From Opitutia bacterium (GTDB lineage: Bacteria; Verrucomicrobiota; Verrucomicrobiia; Opitutales; JANYEO01), in contig JANYEO010000256.1 in the NCBI GenBank assembly GCA_025363025.1, positions 1 to 6,013 on the forward strand: a stretch of 6,013 nt of DNA, written 5' to 3'. The notes below the pieces were generated by a model, which saw nothing but the letters and a program-made list of their open reading frames with translations, did no database searches and was not told the DNA's origin. The position numbers were made by a program, and so were the translations under genes. Shown piece after piece: positions 1 to 5,445 of this stretch (positions are counted from its first letter, which is position 1; each line of letters begins with the position of its first letter).

Positions 1-162
1 TAAAGATAGGGGGAAACTGCCGGGGACTGTCTCGTAACTTGCTGGTGGGCAGGGAAACATGAGGGAATCTGCCCGTAGATAAGCAAATAACGCCATGCCT
101 CCATAGGCCATTATCAGAAGGGTTAAAATCATAGAGAAGAGGCGCCGAGACCTTGTTTTCAT
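1..162 (-). CDS. alpha/beta-hydrolase-like protein, N-terminal fragment
   Basis: This is the first 54 codons of a gene that runs off the left edge of the window. It opens MKTRSRRLFSMILTLL. A basic start followed by a hydrophobic stretch (about residues 8-27) predicts an N-terminal membrane anchor or uncleaved signal. The next part, YLRADSLMFPCPPASYE, resembles the segment after the anchor in bacterial membrane-tethered alpha/beta hydrolases of the serine aminopeptidase S33 type, which often read roughly as D-x-M-x-F-x-P-x-P-x-S-Y. The catalytic Ser-Asp-His residues would lie outside the window, so the family call is inferred from resemblance only. The start codon lies two bases past the ksgA stop (TAA-AT-ATG) with no Shine-Dalgarno sequence. 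That suggests one transcript and translation by coupling or re-initiation. It is too short and edge-truncated to be sure. Confidence 0.5.
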   Translation of the reverse strand, partial: MKTRSRRLFSMILTLLIMAYGGMALFAYLRADSLMFPCPPASYETVPGSFPLSL

Positions 163-164
163 AT

Positions 165-1016
165 TTATATAAAGAGGTTATCTAGTGTAATCCAGCTATC
201 TAAGGGAATGCCTTCTGGTCGTATAGTGAGGGGGATGCCCACTGCCTCTAAGGCCTTTACCCAGGCTGCTAATTCCTCAGTTCTGTTTTTTTCTTGGCGA
301 ATGAGATTGCCTAATTGTTTGCGCCTTTGAGTAAAAATTCTCTGGATTAGCGAAAGGGTTTCTTTTTTGAAACGGTGCGGTGTGTTTTTTTGTTCTAAAA
401 CGAGCAGGCAGGAGTCAACATCCGGGATGGGGTAAAAGACTTGCCGGGAAACGGCATGTGTGCCGGCTTGCTTAAAGGCGGCTTGAAGCACAATGGAGAT
501 GGGGCCTAAGGATTTTGTACCAAAGTTGGCCACGAGCCGGTCTGCAGCTTCTTTTTGCAGCATGATGACGAGGCGTTGGGGGAGGACGGGTTGTTTTAGT
601 ACTTGGGCAATCCACGGGGTGCTAATTGCATAGGGGAGATTCGCTATAACACTGTATTGTAGGTTTTCTGTCCCTTTTGCTTCTAAAAGGCCAGCTAAAG
701 GCTGAAGAACGGCATCTGCCTCGAGTAAGTGCAGGGTGTCCGGATATTTTGGGACAAAAGTTTGCCGGATATAGTGAGCTAAGCCACGGTCAAGCTCCAC
801 TGCATATACATCTGCCCCGGCTTCGAGAAGAGCCTCTGTTAAGGTGCCGAGGCCTGGGCCAACTTCGACTACGATATCTCCGGCCTTGAGGAGACCTAAG
901 CGCAATTGTTTTTGAACCACGTTGGGATCAATTAAAAAATTTTGCCCTAAAGACTGCCTGGGGCGATGACCAAGGCGTTCTAAAAGTTTTTTCGTTTCTG
1001 TCGGTGTAAGTGGCAT
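165..1016 (-). CDS. ksgA: 16S rRNA (adenine1518/1519-N6)-dimethyltransferase KsgA/RsmA
   Basis: This enzyme dimethylates two adjacent adenines in the 3'-terminal hairpin of 16S rRNA with S-adenosylmethionine, late in 30S assembly in the cytoplasm. At 283 residues it is slightly longer than the roughly 270 of E. coli. The family signatures are in order: QSLGQNFLID (21-30), the SAM-binding glycine loop EVGPGLGTLT (51-60), the acidic ribose-binding VELD (73-76), EADA (99-102) and the catalytic NLPYAI (126-131). The late FYPIPDVDS (194-202) and the C-terminal FTQRRKQLGNLI (228-239) follow. The ATG is the first possible start because an in-frame TAA lies only three bases upstream of it. An AAGGG touches the ATG directly, too close for a normal ribosome binding site. 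The gene is divergent from rlmN and is followed two bases after its stop by a hydrolase-like gene, so it probably heads a leftward operon. Confidence 0.96.
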   Translation of the reverse strand: MPLTPTETKKLLERLGHRPRQSLGQNFLIDPNVVQKQLRLGLLKAGDIVVEVGPGLGTLTEALLEAGADVYAVELDRGLAHYIRQTFVPKYPDTLHLLEADAVLQPLAGLLEAKGTENLQYSVIANLPYAISTPWIAQVLKQPVLPQRLVIMLQKEAADRLVANFGTKSLGPISIVLQAAFKQAGTHAVSRQVFYPIPDVDSCLLVLEQKNTPHRFKKETLSLIQRIFTQRRKQLGNLIRQEKNRTEELAAWVKALEAVGIPLTIRPEGIPLDSWITLDNLFI

Positions 1017-1060
1017 CCCTTAGGACAAATGATAAAAAGAGACGTTCTGCAAAGGTTTTT

Positions 1061-1088
1061 ATTCTTTAAAGGCTTGTATGATTGTAAA
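1061..1088 (-). promoter_or_regulatory. candidate sigma70-type promoter for ksgA
   Basis: Read on the minus strand, TTTACA (1088-1083, 5 of 6 matches to TTGACA) is separated by 16 bases from AAGAAT (1066-1061, 4 of 6 matches to TATAAT). Transcription would start near 1054, leaving a leader of about 38 bases before the ksgA ATG. The -35 box lies inside the left arm of the palindrome at 1080-1103. It was picked by eye in AT-rich DNA, so the call is tentative. Confidence 0.3.
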
Positions 1089-1102
1089 ATCTATTTTACA
1101 AT
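1074..1102 (+). promoter_or_regulatory. candidate sigma70-type promoter for rlmN
   Basis: TTGTAT (1074-1079, 3 of 6 matches to the consensus -35) is followed at exactly 17 bases by TACAAT (1097-1102, 5 of 6 matches to the -10). The predicted start site, about 7 bases after the -10, falls at 1109-1110, just before the ATG at 1112, so the message would be leaderless or nearly so. The -10 box is formed by the right arm of the palindrome at 1080-1103, and a protein bound there would block this promoter. The weak -35 makes this uncertain. Confidence 0.35.
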
Positions 1103-1103
1103 C
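1080..1103. promoter_or_regulatory. perfect 11-bp-arm palindrome between ksgA and rlmN
   Basis: GATTGTAAAAT (1080-1090) and ATTTTACAATC (1093-1103) are exact reverse complements around a two-base centre CT. The two-base centre is too tight for a stable RNA hairpin loop without opening inner pairs, and no T-tract follows. A DNA operator for a dimeric protein is therefore more likely than a terminator. It lies in the shared spacer of two divergent rRNA-modification genes and overlaps the best promoter boxes of both. The protein that would bind it is unknown. Confidence 0.55.
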
Positions 1104-1111
1104 CATCGCAT

Positions 1112-2257
1112 ATGCAAAAGTTAATTAAGTTTAAGCCTATAAAACCCCTGCTCACCGGTGAGACCTTGGATACCCTGACTGCGGCTGTGGTGGAGGCTGG
1201 CTTCCCTGCTTTTCGGGCTTTGCAGGTTATGGAATGGGTTTATAAGCAGTATGTTACAACATGGGGTGAGATGGTTAATGTGCCAAAGGCGCTAAAAGAG
1301 TGGCTGGAGAGTCGGTATACATTTCAGGCTTCTTCACTCGTTTTAGTGAAAGGGGCCAGTGATGTGACGGAGAAGCATCTTTTGCGACAGGGGGATGGCT
1401 CACTGATTGAGACGGTGCTTATTCGTTACCCGCAGAGGGGGGTGGGGGCCGATGAGTCTCGCAAGACGATTTGTGTATCTTCCCAAGTCGGGTGTGCTTA
1501 TGGGTGTAAATTTTGTGCTTCGGGCCTAGATGGTTGGAAGCGGCATTTATTTGCAGGTGAAATTGTAGACCAAGTCCTGCATATTTGCCGGGCTGAGGCT
1601 AAGCGGGAGGCCGATGGGGTGCCTTTTGATAATATCGTATTTATGGGGATGGGGGAGCCTTTGGCCAATTATGATCATGTGATGAGGGCCATTACCATTT
1701 TGAATGCGCCCTGGGGGCTTCATTTTGGTGGACGGCGGATTACGGTATCAACTTCTGGCCTGGTGCCTGAAATTTTAAAATTGGCGGAAGAGCCGGTGAG
1801 CTTTCGGCTGGCTATTAGCCTGCATGGGGCGACGAACCCGGTGCGGGATAAAATTATGCCGGTGAATCGTAAGTATCCGCTGGAGATGCTTTTGCCCGCA
1901 GTTAAAGCCTTTGCCGAAAAACGGGGCCGGATGATTACCCTCGAATATATATTGATCGATGGCATTAATGATGGCTTGGACCAGGCAGAAATTTTGAGCA
2001 AAATAGCGAAGGACCTGCATGCGCATGTTAATTTAATCCCTTATAATAAGGTAGAGGGGCTGCGTTGGGTGCGCCCTAATATCATGCGGCAAACGGCTTT
2101 CCATGATGTACTGAAGGCGGCTGGGGCGTCTTCTACTATTCGCAAAGAAAAAGGGCATGACATTGCAGCGGCTTGTGGGCAGTTGCGCTTACAAGTGCAA
2201 CAAGAGGAAACTGCAGCTGAAAAGCAAGGCGCTGAGGGGTTGGCAGCTGATGAGTAG
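1112..2257 (+). CDS. rlmN: dual-specificity 23S rRNA/tRNA (adenine-C2)-methyltransferase RlmN, radical SAM
   Basis: RlmN is a radical-SAM enzyme that methylates C2 of A2503 in 23S rRNA, at the peptidyl transferase centre, and of A37 in certain tRNAs. At 381 residues it has the normal family length. The 4Fe-4S ligands are C128, C132 and C135 in CAYGCKFC. The two catalytic cysteines of the methyl-transfer mechanism are present as C121 (in CVSSQ) and C355 (in the AACGQL motif). Other landmarks are GMGEPLANYD (179-188), TVSTSGLVPEI (211-221), SLHGATNPVRDKIMPVN (236-252), IDGIND (282-287) and NLIPYN (307-312). The last 20 or so residues after CGQL form an Ala/Glu-rich tail of no known role. The resistance homologue Cfr is a possible relative, but the sequence and length fit RlmN better. 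There is no Shine-Dalgarno sequence before the ATG. It diverges from ksgA. Confidence 0.97.
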   Translation: MQKLIKFKPIKPLLTGETLDTLTAAVVEAGFPAFRALQVMEWVYKQYVTTWGEMVNVPKALKEWLESRYTFQASSLVLVKGASDVTEKHLLRQGDGSLIETVLIRYPQRGVGADESRKTICVSSQVGCAYGCKFCASGLDGWKRHLFAGEIVDQVLHICRAEAKREADGVPFDNIVFMGMGEPLANYDHVMRAITILNAPWGLHFGGRRITVSTSGLVPEILKLAEEPVSFRLAISLHGATNPVRDKIMPVNRKYPLEMLLPAVKAFAEKRGRMITLEYILIDGINDGLDQAEILSKIAKDLHAHVNLIPYNKVEGLRWVRPNIMRQTAFHDVLKAAGASSTIRKEKGHDIAAACGQLRLQVQQEETAAEKQGAEGLAADE

Positions 2258-2329
2258 GGTGATTTGAAAGGATTAAGTGTTTGGGATGAGTTAAGCTATT
2301 TATTTTTAATAAAGAGATTTCATGAACAC

Positions 2330-2357
2330 TTGACATGGGTTATTTGAGTGTAATGAT
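2330..2357 (+). promoter_or_regulatory. candidate promoter for the ankyrin-type gene (and mazG)
   Basis: A perfect consensus -35, TTGACA (2330-2335), lies in the 135-bp gap after rlmN. The best -10 is AATGAT (2352-2357, 4 of 6 matches) at 16-base spacing. Transcription would begin near 2364 in a G-rich run, giving a leader of about 29 bases. The -35 is convincing but the -10 is weak. The rest of the gap shows no terminator with a GC-rich stem and no small gene that I can support. Confidence 0.4.
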
Positions 2358-2392
2358 CTCGGGGGGTTTTACGTTACCAATAATAGTATTCT

Positions 2393-2458
2393 ATGAGCAA
2401 AAGATTACGGTTTACGGCGCTACTAGCGTGTGCACTCTTTCCTGTTTTTGGGTATGCA
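2393..2458 (+). other. signal peptide region of the ankyrin-type protein
   Basis: Residues 1-22 are MSKRLRF, then a hydrophobic run ending PVFGYA, then an acidic mature start. The charge pattern fits signal peptidase I cleavage after A22. C13 in LLAC has some lipobox character, but only 12 residues precede it and the hydrophobic run continues past it, so a lipoprotein is less likely. Confidence 0.7.
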
Positions 2459-3619
2459 GGGGATGATGATGATAAACGGATGGAAAACAATGAACGGTAT
2501 ATGGATTTTTTTGGAATGGTTCTATTAATTAAGCCTACGACGCTCCCTATAACCGCTATCTTTTCTCCAGGGCGTTTTGCGATTGGGGCAGGGCCTTACT
2601 GGGGTTATAATGTGGACCTTCATTCTTCTGACTCAAACGAAGGGTTTTTGATTAAGAGTATAGATGCGATTAGGCAGTTGGCTTGTCATTTCTTCGATGC
2701 TAAGCCCTCTGAGGCTGAAAAAGAGAAAATTCAGTCTATCGTAATGAGCCTTGAGTATTTGCTTAAGGAGCGTTTTGAGGGGGAATTAGGGCTGGGGAGT
2801 GTTATTAATGAGTCTTTTTTTTGGGCTATTGAGCGAGTTGTTAATGAAGCGAGGAGCTCTGAAAGCGTGGTGTATTTGCCCGTGATCGGGGTCCTTATGG
2901 GGCTAAACATAGATCCAGATACGCGCAATGAATTGTTGCGTCAATTAGTACGCATCAAACAGCGCAGGCCGCACACGTATAATTACGAAGGGGCAAGATA
3001 CTGGGTGGATCTGGATGTGCAAGATAGCCAAGGCTCCACCCCGCTACTACTGGCGGTGCGTGCGTTGGGCATATTTGAAGAGGACCGTGCAGGGCTTGTT
3101 GAGTCGATCCGCATTTTATTGGAGGCTGGGGCAGATCCTAGTATTGCCAATGATAGGGGTGAGACACCGCTGTCTGTTTTAAGGGGGTTGGGCTTGGATG
3201 AAGCCATGGGACAAGCAGTTGAGACCCTCTTAGTTACAACATGGCCACAGTGGGCTATACGCAGGCAACTGAATGCGGATTTTGAAAATAATAATAATAG
3301 AATAAAGGATCCAGAGGTTGCTGCGCTCTTTAGTGATATGGAGGAGGGATTTGATGGGGAGTTCGATCGAGGAGTTGCTTATGAGGATTCAACTGAAGAT
3401 GAGCCTACAAGGACTGTACCCACTGCAACGCCTCGGCCTTGCCCGACGCCCCTGCCTGAGGTTATTAATGGGCGGAATGAGACTGAGAATAATCCTATAA
3501 TACCTCATGTATTGAATATGCATTCAGCCTGGGAGAATGATTGGATTTTATTGAATTTCGGTGTTACAGGGCGTTGGAATCTTGAGAATGAGGTTAGGGG
3601 TGATTGCCATTTTTTGTAG
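2393..3619 (+). CDS. exported protein with ankyrin-type repeats, function unknown
   Basis: This is a 408-residue protein that I cannot assign to a characterised family. It begins with a Sec signal: basic KRLR, hydrophobic core, likely cleavage after GYA (residue 22). The mature protein starts GDDDDKRM, encoded partly by four GAT codons in a row. Residues 30-200 show no domain I recognise. Residues about 206-282 contain two ankyrin-type repeats: DSQGSTPLLLAV (211-222) with an extended loop leading to LLEAGADP (242-249), then NDRGETPLSVL (253-263). An acidic stretch (about 313-338) and a Thr/Pro-rich linker (337-355) follow. The last 50 residues look globular and Trp-containing and end CHFL. 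Ankyrin repeats bind proteins, so a periplasmic, surface or secreted binding role is inferred, with no enzyme motif seen. There is no Shine-Dalgarno sequence before the ATG. mazG begins 18 bases after its stop. Confidence 0.8.
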   Translation: MSKRLRFTALLACALFPVFGYAGDDDDKRMENNERYMDFFGMVLLIKPTTLPITAIFSPGRFAIGAGPYWGYNVDLHSSDSNEGFLIKSIDAIRQLACHFFDAKPSEAEKEKIQSIVMSLEYLLKERFEGELGLGSVINESFFWAIERVVNEARSSESVVYLPVIGVLMGLNIDPDTRNELLRQLVRIKQRRPHTYNYEGARYWVDLDVQDSQGSTPLLLAVRALGIFEEDRAGLVESIRILLEAGADPSIANDRGETPLSVLRGLGLDEAMGQAVETLLVTTWPQWAIRRQLNADFENNNNRIKDPEVAALFSDMEEGFDGEFDRGVAYEDSTEDEPTRTVPTATPRPCPTPLPEVINGRNETENNPIIPHVLNMHSAWENDWILLNFGVTGRWNLENEVRGDCHFL

Positions 3620-3637
3620 CCAGGTTTTTATTGTCTT

Positions 3638-4264
3638 ATGGAAAAAAATGATCCAATTGAAGCCGTTTTAAAAACCGTAGCTTATTTGCGGACACCGGAC
3701 GGGTGCCCGTGGGACCGTGCTCAAACCCACGTGAGCCTTCAGCCCTGTATGATGGAGGAATGTGCAGAGGCTTTGCAGGCCATCGATGCGGGGGATGAGT
3801 CCGCGATGGCTGAGGAGTTGGGGGATGTGTTGCTACAAGTATTGCTCCACGCGCAAATTGCGTCTGAACGGGGATCCTTCAATTTTTCGAGCATTGCAGA
3901 GCAATTAAACCAAAAATTGATTCGTCGGCATCCGCATGTATTTGGAGAGGCGTCGGCTGAGCATGCGGCTGATGCCCTCGCCCGTTGGCAAGCCGTGAAG
4001 CTTGAAGAAAAGAAGGCCAAAGGCATAGCGCTTGATAGCGAAGAGCCCTTGCCCCCTGCTTTGCCGGCTCTTGCTTATGCGAGTGCGGCTATCCGTCGTT
4101 TAGAGAAAAAAGGCCAGGTATTGCCGGCTATTCCTGAAGAGTTTAATGGGATTGATTCTGAAAAGGCTCTTGGGGGGACTTTATTTCAGCTGGTTCAATT
4201 GGCTCGTAGTAAAGGATGGGAGGCCGAGCGGGCGCTTCGATTGTATGCACGCTCCGTCCTGTAA
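3638..4264 (+). CDS. mazG: MazG family nucleoside triphosphate pyrophosphohydrolase with eroded second domain
   Basis: MazG proteins hydrolyse (d)NTPs to monophosphate and pyrophosphate, using Mg2+ held by an EExxE...ExxD set. The first MazG domain here is intact: GCPWDRAQT (22-30), E40, E41 and E44 in EECAE, then E60 and D63 in EELGD, and LIRRHPHVFG (94-103). A linker with LARWQAVKLEEKK follows (114-126). The second half begins as usual (LPALAYASAAIRRLEKKGQVLP, 142-163), but its EExxE segment is missing. The later ELGDLLF-type motif is replaced by EKALGGTLF (175-183), with Gly where Asp is expected. At 208 residues it is shorter than the roughly 263 of E. coli MazG. Activity probably depends on the first domain only. 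The likely role is nucleotide-pool cleaning or ppGpp control, inferred from the family. No mazE/mazF pair is present nearby. There is no good Shine-Dalgarno sequence, so it probably shares a transcript with the ankyrin-type gene upstream. Confidence 0.92.
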   Translation: MEKNDPIEAVLKTVAYLRTPDGCPWDRAQTHVSLQPCMMEECAEALQAIDAGDESAMAEELGDVLLQVLLHAQIASERGSFNFSSIAEQLNQKLIRRHPHVFGEASAEHAADALARWQAVKLEEKKAKGIALDSEEPLPPALPALAYASAAIRRLEKKGQVLPAIPEEFNGIDSEKALGGTLFQLVQLARSKGWEAERALRLYARSVL

Positions 4265-4300
4265 ATTGCTAAAAATTAAAGCATTCTGCAACTGGTCTTG

Positions 4301-4948
4301 CTAGGGAGTAGGAGAAGGGGTTGGGTTTAGTAAGCTATCTATGAGGAGCTGGCCTAGCCATTTTTCATAAGCTTCGGGAGTCCAGCCTTGTTCGATGACT
4401 AACATGCGGTATAGATCACGACCGGTAAAAGCCCATAGTAAATCCCGTGCTTGCTTTAAGGATAGCCCTTTGAGCAGAAGTTGTTCTTGTTCCAGTTGCT
4501 GTACGCCCTCTTTTTGTCGTTCGTAGCGACGGTCTTCTCGCTCTTGTTCCAATTGTTTGAATTCAGGAGCTAAAACACCGGCTTCTCTAAAAATATTCAT
4601 GTGAGCGGCTTGCTCTGCCTCGTATAATTGCCGTGCGATTTTAGCGCTTAGCCTGAGACGTTTTTGAGGGGAGGGTTCTTTTGTAAATTGCTCTACAAGT
4701 GCTTGATGATGTTTTGAGGGCAGGGCCTCGTCCATGAGTGCGCGTAGTACCCCTCGCTTGGATTGAAAGAGGGCGTAAATCGTGGGGCTGGAGACGGCGG
4801 CTGTTTTAGCCAATTGATCGATGGTCACGCACTCAAAGCCTGCGGACCGGAAAAGTTGTTTTGCCGCGGTTAAAATGCGTATTTTTGTTTCCGCAGCCTG
4901 CGCTTGCCGGTTTATGGCATTATAATTTCTTTTTTTTGTATCGGTCAT
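4301..4948 (-). CDS. TetR/AcrR family transcriptional regulator
   Basis: This is a 215-residue one-domain-plus-ligand-core repressor type. The N-terminal TetR helix-turn-helix covers about residues 20-70: ILTAAKQLFRSAGFECVTID, then LAKTAAVSSPTIYALFQSKR as recognition region, then GVLRALMDEAL. The C-terminal part is helical and carries a Gln/Glu/Arg-rich segment (131-157), likely a long charged helix. The ligand pocket cannot be read from sequence. The gene diverges from a SnoaL-like gene across 102 bp, and a dyad starts two bases upstream of its ATG, the usual arrangement for self-repression plus control of the neighbour. No Shine-Dalgarno sequence is visible. It converges with mazG across 36 bases that hold no recognisable terminator. 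The extreme C-terminus, NPTPSPTP, is probably disordered. Confidence 0.93.
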   Translation of the reverse strand: MTDTKKRNYNAINRQAQAAETKIRILTAAKQLFRSAGFECVTIDQLAKTAAVSSPTIYALFQSKRGVLRALMDEALPSKHHQALVEQFTKEPSPQKRLRLSAKIARQLYEAEQAAHMNIFREAGVLAPEFKQLEQEREDRRYERQKEGVQQLEQEQLLLKGLSLKQARDLLWAFTGRDLYRMLVIEQGWTPEAYEKWLGQLLIDSLLNPTPSPTP

Positions 4949-4949
4949 A

Positions 4950-4973
4950 TTAAATATAGTTGACTGTATTTAA
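4950..4973. promoter_or_regulatory. operator-like dyad at the tetR start, likely TetR self-binding site
   Basis: TTAAATATAGT (4950-4960) and ACTGTATTTAA (4963-4973) pair with one mismatch in 11 positions around a two-base centre TG. The length and near-perfect symmetry suit a TetR-family dimer. It begins two bases from the tetR ATG and overlaps a possible minus-strand promoter (TTTAAT, 17 bases, TACAGT at 4968-4963), so binding should repress tetR. Which protein binds is inferred from position only. Confidence 0.55.
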
Positions 4974-4996
4974 ATTACTGGGCCCATTAAATTAGT

Positions 4997-5017
4997 TATT
5001 GATTTCTATAATCAATA
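4997..5017. promoter_or_regulatory. second dyad, over the -10 of the SnoaL-like gene
   Basis: TATTGATT (4997-5004) and AATCAATA (5010-5017) are exact reverse complements around a five-base spacer. The right half overlaps the TATAAT at 5007-5012. The arms differ from those of the 4950-4973 dyad, so it may bind a different protein or be a weaker site. A further 8-bp palindrome, TGGGCCCA (4979-4986), lies between the two. Confidence 0.45.
5007..5012 (+). promoter_or_regulatory. -10 box for the SnoaL-like gene
   Basis: TATAAT is a perfect consensus -10, 38 bases upstream of the ATG. No good -35 is present at 16-18 bases (CCATTA at 17), so the promoter may need an activator or be weak. Transcription would start near 5019. 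Confidence 0.5.
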
Positions 5018-5038
5018 TAAACCATTTGAAACATCAAC

Positions 5039-5044
5039 AAGGAG
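5039..5044 (+). promoter_or_regulatory. strong ribosome binding site of the SnoaL-like gene
   Basis: AAGGAG lies six bases before the ATG at 5051. It is the only textbook Shine-Dalgarno sequence in the window and fixes the start of this gene. Confidence 0.8.
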
Positions 5045-5050
5045 ATAATT

Positions 5051-5401
5051 ATGAATCAAACTAACATGGCTATAGCGGAAGCCTATTATACTGCGATGGG
5101 GGCGAAAGACAGCGTTGTTGTAGGGCAATATCTACGTGACGATGTGCAGTTGATTGCACCTTTGCGGAATTTAGCGGGTAAACAGGAGGTCTTAGAGGGT
5201 ATTAAAGGCTTCATGGCGTTTTTTAAGACCCTGATCATTCGGGCCCAGTTTGGCAATGAGCAGCAAGCGGTGGTTGTTTATGATGTCGATTTTCCGGCAC
5301 CTGTTGGGTTTATGCCAGGGGTTGCTCTTTTAACGCTAGAGAAGGGGCTGATCGTTCGCATAGAGCTCTTTTATGATATTCGTCCGCTGCTTGACTATTA
5401 G
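5051..5401 (+). CDS. SnoaL-like / NTF2-fold family small protein
   Basis: This 116-residue protein has the layout of the SnoaL-like NTF2 superfamily: an N-terminal helix region (AIAEAYYTAMGAKD, 7-20), YLRDDVQLIAPL (27-38), a helical GKQEVLEGIKGFMAFFKTL stretch (43-61), then strands ending IVRIELFYDIRPLL (101-114). The closing ELFYD-x-RP pattern is typical of bacterial members. The fold forms a cone-shaped pocket used for small-molecule binding or, in some members, isomerase, cyclase or hydrolase chemistry. No catalytic residue set can be assigned here. It has no signal peptide and is probably cytoplasmic. It diverges from the TetR-family gene, is preceded by a strong ribosome binding site and ends before a strong terminator, so it forms its own single-gene unit. 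It is plausibly the regulated target of that TetR protein. Confidence 0.85.
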   Translation: MNQTNMAIAEAYYTAMGAKDSVVVGQYLRDDVQLIAPLRNLAGKQEVLEGIKGFMAFFKTLIIRAQFGNEQQAVVVYDVDFPAPVGFMPGVALLTLEKGLIVRIELFYDIRPLLDY

Positions 5402-5445
5402 CCAGATGACATGGTGGCTAAGGCTAAGTAATCTAAGCCCGCTGT

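Noticed and set aside
677..889. Plus-strand open frame opposite ksgA, and similar antisense frames opposite rlmN, the ankyrin-type gene and mazG.
   Set aside because: All lie fully inside well-supported genes on the other strand and have composition typical of antisense translation.
1112..2257. Possibility that the radical-SAM gene is the antibiotic-resistance methylase Cfr.
   Set aside because: Motif spacing, a length near that of E. coli RlmN (384), and the chromosomal setting next to ksgA fit the housekeeping RlmN.
2299..2313. TTTATT-TTT-AATAAA inverted repeat after rlmN as a terminator.
   Set aside because: The stem is only six A:T pairs with a three-base loop and no GC core, so it is unlikely to stop transcription. 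It is expected by chance in AT-rich DNA.
2136..2336. A 66-codon minus-strand open frame overlapping the end of rlmN and the following gap.
   Set aside because: Most of it lies antisense to the conserved rlmN C-terminus, it shows no recognisable domain, and it has no ribosome binding site. Treated as a shadow frame.
3605..3616. C-terminal CHFL of the ankyrin-type protein resembles a CaaX prenylation box, as in some host-targeted bacterial ankyrin effectors.
   Set aside because: His at the first aliphatic position is atypical, the protein has a Sec signal and not a known effector secretion signal, and nothing in the window points to host delivery. Four residues are too little to support it.
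3638..4264. MazG as part of a mazEF toxin-antitoxin locus.
   Set aside because: No MazE- or MazF-like frame occurs on either side. The neighbours are an ankyrin-type gene and a convergent TetR-family gene.
4265..4300. Terminator between the converging mazG and tetR genes.
   Set aside because: Only four-base stems such as AGCA/TGCT could be found, with no T-tract on either strand. I see no supportable element here.
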